From positions 1,054,001 to 1,118,000 of the forward strand of contig NZ_CP123967.1 of NCBI RefSeq assembly GCF_029917005.1: 64,000 bases of DNA, read 5' to 3'. Source of the stretch: Tessaracoccus lacteus (GTDB lineage: Bacteria; Actinomycetota; Actinomycetes; Propionibacteriales; Propionibacteriaceae). The position numbers and the translations under genes were made by a program. Every line of letters starts with the position of its first letter. Position 1 is the stretch's first letter. Positions 60,267 to 64,000 of this stretch are shown in pieces. The notes below the pieces were generated by a model. It was not told where the DNA came from, did no database searches, and saw only the letters and a program-made list of their open reading frames with translations.

Positions 60267-60402
60267 GGTTCCTGAGCTTGTTCGCGGTTCCCTGAGCTTG
60301 TCCTCGGTTCCCTGAGCTTGTCCTCGGTTCCCTGAGCTTGTCCTCGGTTCCCTGAGCTTGTCCCGGTTCCCTGAGCTTGTCCCGGTTCCCTGAGCTTGTC
60401 GA
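60267..60402. repeat. Seven tandem copies of a 19-20-bp repeat arm
   Basis: GGTTCCCTGAGCTTGTCCTC and close variants are repeated seven times in direct orientation (starts near 60267, 60286, 60306, 60326, 60346, 60365 and 60384). Only the last continues into GAAGGGCG. This looks like recent slippage of one arm of the intergenic repeat. The units have no spacers, so this is not a CRISPR array. Confidence 0.85.
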
Positions 60403-61490
60403 AGGGCGTCGAGCGGAGCGAGACGGGGAAGGTGGTCCGGTTGGGGCCCTTCGCTTCGCTCAGGGCGTTTCGACAAGCTCAACGACCCGGGTTGGCGTTT
60501 CGACAGGCATGTGCTGAGCTTGTCGAAGTGCTCAACGAACCGGGTGGGCGTTTCGACAGGCATGTGCTGAGCTTGTCGAAGTGCTCAACGATCCGGTTGC
60601 GGTTCCCTGAGCTTGTCCCGGTTCCCTGAGCTTGTCGAAGGGCGCCGAGCGGAGCGAGGCGAATCCCTGGCGTCAGCTGCGTCCCTTCGCTGCGCTCAGG
60701 GCGTTTCGACAGGCATGTGCTGAGCTTGTCGAAGTGCTCAACGATCCGGTTGCAGTTTCCTGAGCTTGTCCCGGTTCCCTGAGCTTGTCGAAGTGCTCAA
60801 CGATCCGGTTGCAGTTTCCTGAGCTTGTCCCGGTTCCCTGAGCTTGTCGAAGGGCGCCGAGCGGAGCGAGGCGAATCCCTGGCGTCAGCTGCGTCCCTTC
60901 GCTGCGCTCAGGGCGTTTCGACAAGCTCAACGACCCGGGCTGCCTGAGCTGGTCTGGTTCCCTGAGCCTGTCTCTTTCGGTTCCCTGAGCCTGTCTCCTT
61001 CGGTTCCCTGAGCCTGTCGAAGGGCGCCGAGCGGAGCGAGGCGGTAACCGGGTGCGGAGCGAGGTGGTGGTCGGGTGGGGCTGGTCGGGTTTGGCTCTTC
61101 CCTGACGTGCTCCGCCAGCGCCCCTCCTGCCGCTGTTCCGTGCACAACGATGCCTATATGAGGAGCGCTGCGATATATGAACAGCGCTGGGAGCTGGGGC
61201 ATTGTTATGCACGGGGGCTGCGTGCCGGTGCGTCGGCGGGGACCCTTCGCTGCGCTCAGGGCGTTCGACAGGCTTGTGCTGAGCTTGTCGAAGTGCTCAA
61301 CGATCCGGTTGCGGTTCCCTGAGCTTGTCGAAGGGCGCCGAGCGGAGCGAGACGGGAAGGTGGTCCGGTTGGGACCCTTCGCTTCGCTCAGGGCGTTTCG
61401 ACAAGCTCAACGACCCGGGTTGGCGTTTCGACAGGCATGTGCTGAGCTTGTCGAAGTGCTCAACGATCCGGTTGCGGTTCCCTGAGCTTG
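60403..61490. repeat. Intergenic repeat array, left side
   Basis: A mosaic of repeat units made from GAGCTTGTCGAAGGGCGCCGAGCGG-type arms and CCCTTCGCTTCGCTCAGGGCG-type inverted arms, including GTTTCGACAGGCATGTGCTG pieces. The last complete unit (61327-61490) is identical to those right of the IS110 element and has a period of 163 bp. A hairpin element interrupts the tract at 61138-61214. No gene is supported. Confidence 0.85.
61138..61214. repeat. Hairpin element, copy 2
   Basis: Outer 17-bp arms (61138-61154 and 61198-61214; two mismatches) resemble the arms at 1700-1768 (both contain TGCAnAACnATGC-like sequence). A perfect inner stem AGCGCTG/CAGCGCT lies at 61164-61170 and 61182-61188. It is lower in GC than the surrounding repeats. 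Confidence 0.6.
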
Positions 61491-61506
61491 ATGCTCCTAT
61501 GTGGTG

Positions 61507-62715
61507 TCAAGCGGTTGTGAGCCATTCTCTGTAGCGGGTGGTGAGGGTGTCGTTGCGCAGTGTTCCGCGTTCGATGCCGGAGATGCGGGCTGGCCAGACG
61601 CCGAGTGCGTGGCCGGCTTGGGTGGTGGTGAGGCCTTTGGCGTGGCGGAGGGGTCTGAGGTCGTTGATGGGTGGGACCACGGGTGGGGTCCAGATCGCGG
61701 TGATGATCAGGTGGGAGATGTAGCGCTTGAGGCAGCGGGTCGCTTCGCGGCGGGTTTTGCCTTCTGCTTGTTTCTTCGCGAGGTAGGCGATCGTGTCAGG
61801 ATCGATGCGGGCTCTGGCCAGGGCGATGGTGTGTAGGGCCCGGTTCGCGCGTCGGTCTCCGCCGCGGTTGAGGCGCATCCGGTGGGTTTTGCCGGAGGAG
61901 GCGGGGATCGGGGCGACGCCGCAGAGTTTCGCGAACGCTGCCTTCGAGTGGATCCGGGTCGGGTCGTCGCCGACGGTGACCAGCAGTTGGGCGGCGGAGA
62001 TCACCCCGACCCCGACGAGATCGAGGACGCCGGGTGCTGTCTGGGCGACCAGGGTCTGCAGCTGGGGGTTGAGGAGGTTGATCTCGTCGTCGAGGTCACG
62101 GATCCGTCGCGCCAGGGACCGCAGCGCGGTCATGGTGGAGGACTGGTCGACGGGGCCGTGGGGTCGGCAGGCGGCCAGCTTCGCGTGGAGGGCCTTCCCA
62201 GTGAGTCGGCGGTAGGTGTCGCGGACCTGGTCCGGGGCGGTCACGAGCAGGCTTTTGAGTTGGACGATGGCCTGGGTGCGGGCCTTGACCGCGGACTCCC
62301 GCGCCGTCAGGAGGACCCGGATCGCTTCAACATTGCCGGTGCCGGGTTTCGGCAGGGGGAGGGTCTCGCCGGTCAGGAGGGTGCGGGCGGCCAGGATCGC
62401 GTCCAACGGGTCGGTCTTGCCATGGAGTCTGCGGGCGGCGCGTTTCGGGCGGATCACCTCACGCACTGCGATCCCGGCCCGGGTCAGGAACCGGGACAGG
62501 CCCGCCCCATACGACGAGGTTCCCTCGACCCCGACCAGTGCGACCGTCCCGAACGAAGTGACGAAGTCCAGCAGCTGGCGGTACCCGGTGAGACTGGTCT
62601 CGATCTCCAGGTCGCCGAGGAGTGCCCCGGTGGTGTGGTCGAGGACCGCGACGTGGTGGGTGGCGAGATGGGTATCGACTCCCGCTACCACTGTGGATGG
62701 ATGGGTTGGCATCAT
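61507..62715 (-). CDS. IS110-family transposase (DEDD recombinase)
   Basis: The 402-residue recombinase has the RuvC-like DEDD domain (Asp14 in VAGVDTHLA, Glu64 in VGVEGTSSYG, Asp102 and Asp105 in KTDPLDAILAAR), a coiled-coil middle and the C-terminal Tnp domain with the putative nucleophile Ser274 in PASSGKTHRMR. Residues about 352-398 form an extra helix-turn-helix (LRHAKGLTTTQAGHALGVWP) of XRE type. All catalytic residues are present and the frame is intact, so the element may be active. Two consecutive ATG codons (62715, 62712) can serve as start. RNA-guided recombination is inferred from the adjoining structured region. Confidence 0.93.
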   Translation of the reverse strand: MMPTHPSTVVAGVDTHLATHHVAVLDHTTGALLGDLEIETSLTGYRQLLDFVTSFGTVALVGVEGTSSYGAGLSRFLTRAGIAVREVIRPKRAARRLHGKTDPLDAILAARTLLTGETLPLPKPGTGNVEAIRVLLTARESAVKARTQAIVQLKSLLVTAPDQVRDTYRRLTGKALHAKLAACRPHGPVDQSSTMTALRSLARRIRDLDDEINLLNPQLQTLVAQTAPGVLDLVGVGVISAAQLLVTVGDDPTRIHSKAAFAKLCGVAPIPASSGKTHRMRLNRGGDRRANRALHTIALARARIDPDTIAYLAKKQAEGKTRREATRCLKRYISHLIITAIWTPPVVPPINDLRPLRHAKGLTTTQAGHALGVWPARISGIERGTLRNDTLTTRYREWLTTA

Positions 62716-62719
62716 GTGA

Positions 62720-62747
62720 GGTGTCGCCTTTCAAGGGGGGTGACACC
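62720..62747 (-). promoter_or_regulatory. Hairpin over the transposase ribosome binding site
   Basis: GGTGTC (62720-62725) and GACACC (62742-62747) form the stem; inside, CCTT pairs with AAGG. The AAAGG that precedes the transposase ATG is held in this hairpin. It could limit transposase translation or end the guide RNA. Confidence 0.45.
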
Positions 62748-62752
62748 TGCTC

Positions 62753-62925
62753 GGGGACCAGGCAGTCAGGACGCTGACGGCGGCTTGCCAATCAAGCCCC
62801 AGGCTCCTATCAAGACATGCCACGGGTCCCCGGGCAGGACTCCGAGAATGTGTCCCCGCCCCGGGCGGAGTGGACAGATCAAACCCAAGACACGAAGTCA
62901 GTCGAAGGGAGAGCCACACCCCGCC
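62753..62925 (-). ncRNA. Candidate IS110 bridge RNA (core)
   Basis: Transcribed like the transposase (minus strand), this region folds into two internal loops. Target loop: a stem of 62921-62925 and 62914-62917 with 62864-62868 and 62870-62873; it holds CCCUUCGAC (62909-62901), identical to the left target flank in element orientation, and CUUG (62889-62886), complementary to the right flank. Donor loop: a stem of 62753-62759 with 62825-62831, then 62761-62764 with 62818-62821 and 62765-62767 with 62814-62816, capped by hairpin 62782-62798; it holds AUAGGAGC (62810-62803), identical to the element's distal end, and UCAGCG (62777-62772), complementary to its proximal end. RNA ends are not known. 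Confidence 0.75.
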
Positions 62926-62951
62926 GAGACGAGGACCTAACAAGTATCAGC

Positions 62952-63390
62952 GTCGAAGGGCGCCGAGCGGAGCGAGACGGGAAGGTGGTCCGGTTGGGAC
63001 CCTTCGCTTCGCTCAGGGCGTTTCGACAAGCTCAACGACCCGGGTTGGCGTTTCGACAGGCATGTGCTGAGCTTGTCGAAGTGCTCAACGATCCGGTTGC
63101 GGTTCCCTGAGCTTGTCGAAGGGCGCCGAGCGGAGCGAGACGGGAAGGTGGTCCGGTTGGGACCCTTCGCTTCGCTCAGGGCGTTTCGACAAGCTCAACG
63201 ACCCGGGTTGGCGTTTCGACAGGCATGTGCTGAGCTTGTCGAAGTGCTCAACGATCCGGTTGCGGTTCCCTGAGCTTGTCGAAGGGCGTCGAGCGGAGCG
63301 AGACGGGGAGGTGGTCCGGTTGGGGCCCTTCGCTGCGCTCAGGGCGTTTCGGCAGGCTCAACGAACCGGGTGGCTCAACGACCCGGGTCA
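62952..63390. repeat. Intergenic repeat array, right side
   Basis: GTCGAAGGG begins at 62952, 63115 and 63278, a constant 163-bp step; the last unit is slightly diverged and breaks off before the TetR gene. This is the continuation of the array left of the IS110 element. No coding is supported. Confidence 0.88.
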
Positions 63391-64000
63391 GCGGTAGCCG
63401 TCCCACAGCGGCGACGGGAAGAGGACGCGCTCATACCGGGCCCACTCGTCAACCAGGTCGATGGGGGGCTCGCGGAACGAGCGGATCTGCATCCCGTCCA
63501 TGGCCGCGATCGCCATCTCGACCAGGCCGCGCTGGTCCTCCCAGGGGCCGACCGCCTCGGGCAGCCGCCACCGCGTGCCGGAGTACAGCCCCCACACGGC
63601 GTCCGGGCGGTTGCGGAAGTAGTCGTGGGCCGGGTGCTCCGGGGAGGCGGCCTCGACGCCCAGCACCATGTAGAGCCGCATCAGCTGAGGGTGCTCCGCA
63701 TTGTGGGCCACCAGGTAGCGCAGGTAGCCGGGCAGTGAGGCGCCGTCGGGGTGCGTCGCGGCCGGGTCGCCGGTCGCGATGTAGTCTTCGGGGTCGAAGC
63801 GGCGGTCGTAGCCCTCCTCTACCAGCAGCCGCAGCAGGCCGTCCTTGGAGCCCACGTAGTGCAGCAGTCCCGGCTGCGTCAGGTCCACCGCGTCCGCGAC
63901 GTCCTGCAGCGACACGCCGTAGAAGCCCCGCTCGCCGACCAGCCGCACGGCGGCGTCAACGATCTGGCGGCGCCGGACCTCAGGCGTCAGGCGGACGCGT
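63388..64000 (-). CDS. TetR-family regulator (start outside window)
   Basis: The C-terminal 203 codons of a TetR-type repressor. The HTH is within RRRQIVDAAVRLVGERGFYG, then SLQDVADAVDLTQPGLLHYV, reading through the right edge, so the start lies beyond position 64000. The GTG at 63948 is internal because the conserved helix 1 precedes it in frame. The ligand domain (about the last 150 residues) is not of a type I can name. Its target is probably in sequence to the right of the window. Confidence 0.88.
   Translation of the reverse strand, partial: RVRLTPEVRRRQIVDAAVRLVGERGFYGVSLQDVADAVDLTQPGLLHYVGSKDGLLRLLVEEGYDRRFDPEDYIATGDPAATHPDGASLPGYLRYLVAHNAEHPQLMRLYMVLGVEAASPEHPAHDYFRNRPDAVWGLYSGTRWRLPEAVGPWEDQRGLVEMAIAAMDGMQIRSFREPPIDLVDEWARYERVLFPSPLWDGYR

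Larger units (their letters stand above)
61491..62951 (-). mobile_element. IS110-family insertion sequence
   Basis: The element interrupts the 163-bp tandem repeat. Removing 61491-62952 (the element plus one copy of a shared G) joins the repeat with its period exactly intact, which fixes the boundaries without assumption. The element is 1461 bp with a single transposase gene, no terminal inverted repeats and no target duplication beyond the shared G. Its upstream non-coding end (62716-62951) is long and structured while the downstream end is only 16 bases, as in the IS110 group rather than the IS1111 group. Confidence 0.93.

Noticed and set aside
60267-60402. Regular 20-bp repeats that could suggest a CRISPR array
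   Set aside because: The copies are contiguous, without unique spacers, and no cas gene is present.
61491-62951. Terminal inverted repeats on the IS110 element
   Set aside because: The ends (ATGCTCCTAT and AGTATCAGC) are not inverted copies, as expected for the IS110 group.
63388-63948. TetR gene as the BioQ repressor of the bioYMN operon
   Set aside because: It is 48 kb away with no dyad like TGAAC-N3-GTTCA near it in the window, and its start and own promoter are outside; no link is visible.

Overview
This window is high-GC DNA with dense genes, many GTG starts, short or overlapping spacing and convergent pairs closed by perfect hairpins. RbpA, WhiA, OpcA, DUF3099, a four-domain S1 protein and an InhA-type enoyl reductase place it in the Actinomycetota. 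The gene order and the very abundant intergenic repeat (core GAGCTTGTCGAAGGGCG) suggest Propionibacteriaceae, perhaps a Tessaracoccus relative; that last step is inference.

Layout. 1-4.6 kb: rpsA and coaE, separated by about 1.9 kb of repeats holding a DUF222-like gene remnant, then an eroded Dcu transporter. 4.6-13.4 kb: uvrB, uvrA and uvrC interleaved with small membrane or unknown genes. 13.4-17.3 kb: a secreted CHAP protein and a bioYMN biotin importer behind a BioQ-like operator. 17.3-24.2 kb: rapZ-yvcK-whiA, gap-pgk-tpiA, secG and rbpA. 24.2-27.4 kb: the oxidative pentose phosphate genes zwf-opcA-pgl on the minus strand. 27.6-36.3 kb: ctaB, a GalT-like protein, an MFS pump, a DinB-fold protein, an M3 peptidase, ctaA and an ABC-2 exporter. 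36.4-43.1 kb: a complete SUF iron-sulfur operon, sufR-B-D-ferredoxin-C-S-U-T. 43.1-49.1 kb: a kinase-like gene abutting a decayed IS3-type element, a hydrolase, repeats, rarD and an ABC-F ATPase. 49.1-54.4 kb (minus strand): a GH13 glucosidase with its sugar symporter, an RlmA-like methyltransferase, SURF1 and DUF3099. 54.5-60.3 kb: fabG-inhA, an ABC ATPase, nfeD, an SPFH protein, a BASS transporter and a TrmH-type methyltransferase. 60.3-63.4 kb: repeat arrays interrupted by an IS110-family element; a TetR regulator runs off the right edge.

Themes. Cytochrome oxidase assembly (ctaA, ctaB, SURF1) and the SUF operon indicate aerobic respiration supported by iron-sulfur enzymes. The three uvr genes give a complete UvrABC excinuclease. 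Lower glycolysis and the pentose phosphate entry lie side by side.

The most interesting element is the IS110-family insertion at 61491-62951. Its upstream non-coding end folds by eye into two internal loops. They contain four short segments matching, in the right orientation, the left and right target flanks and the left and right element ends, which is the layout of a bridge RNA. The insertion sits inside a 163-bp tandem repeat whose period is restored exactly when the element is removed, so target and boundaries can be read to the base. The target is the common intergenic repeat of this genome, recalling IS621 and REP elements in Escherichia coli.
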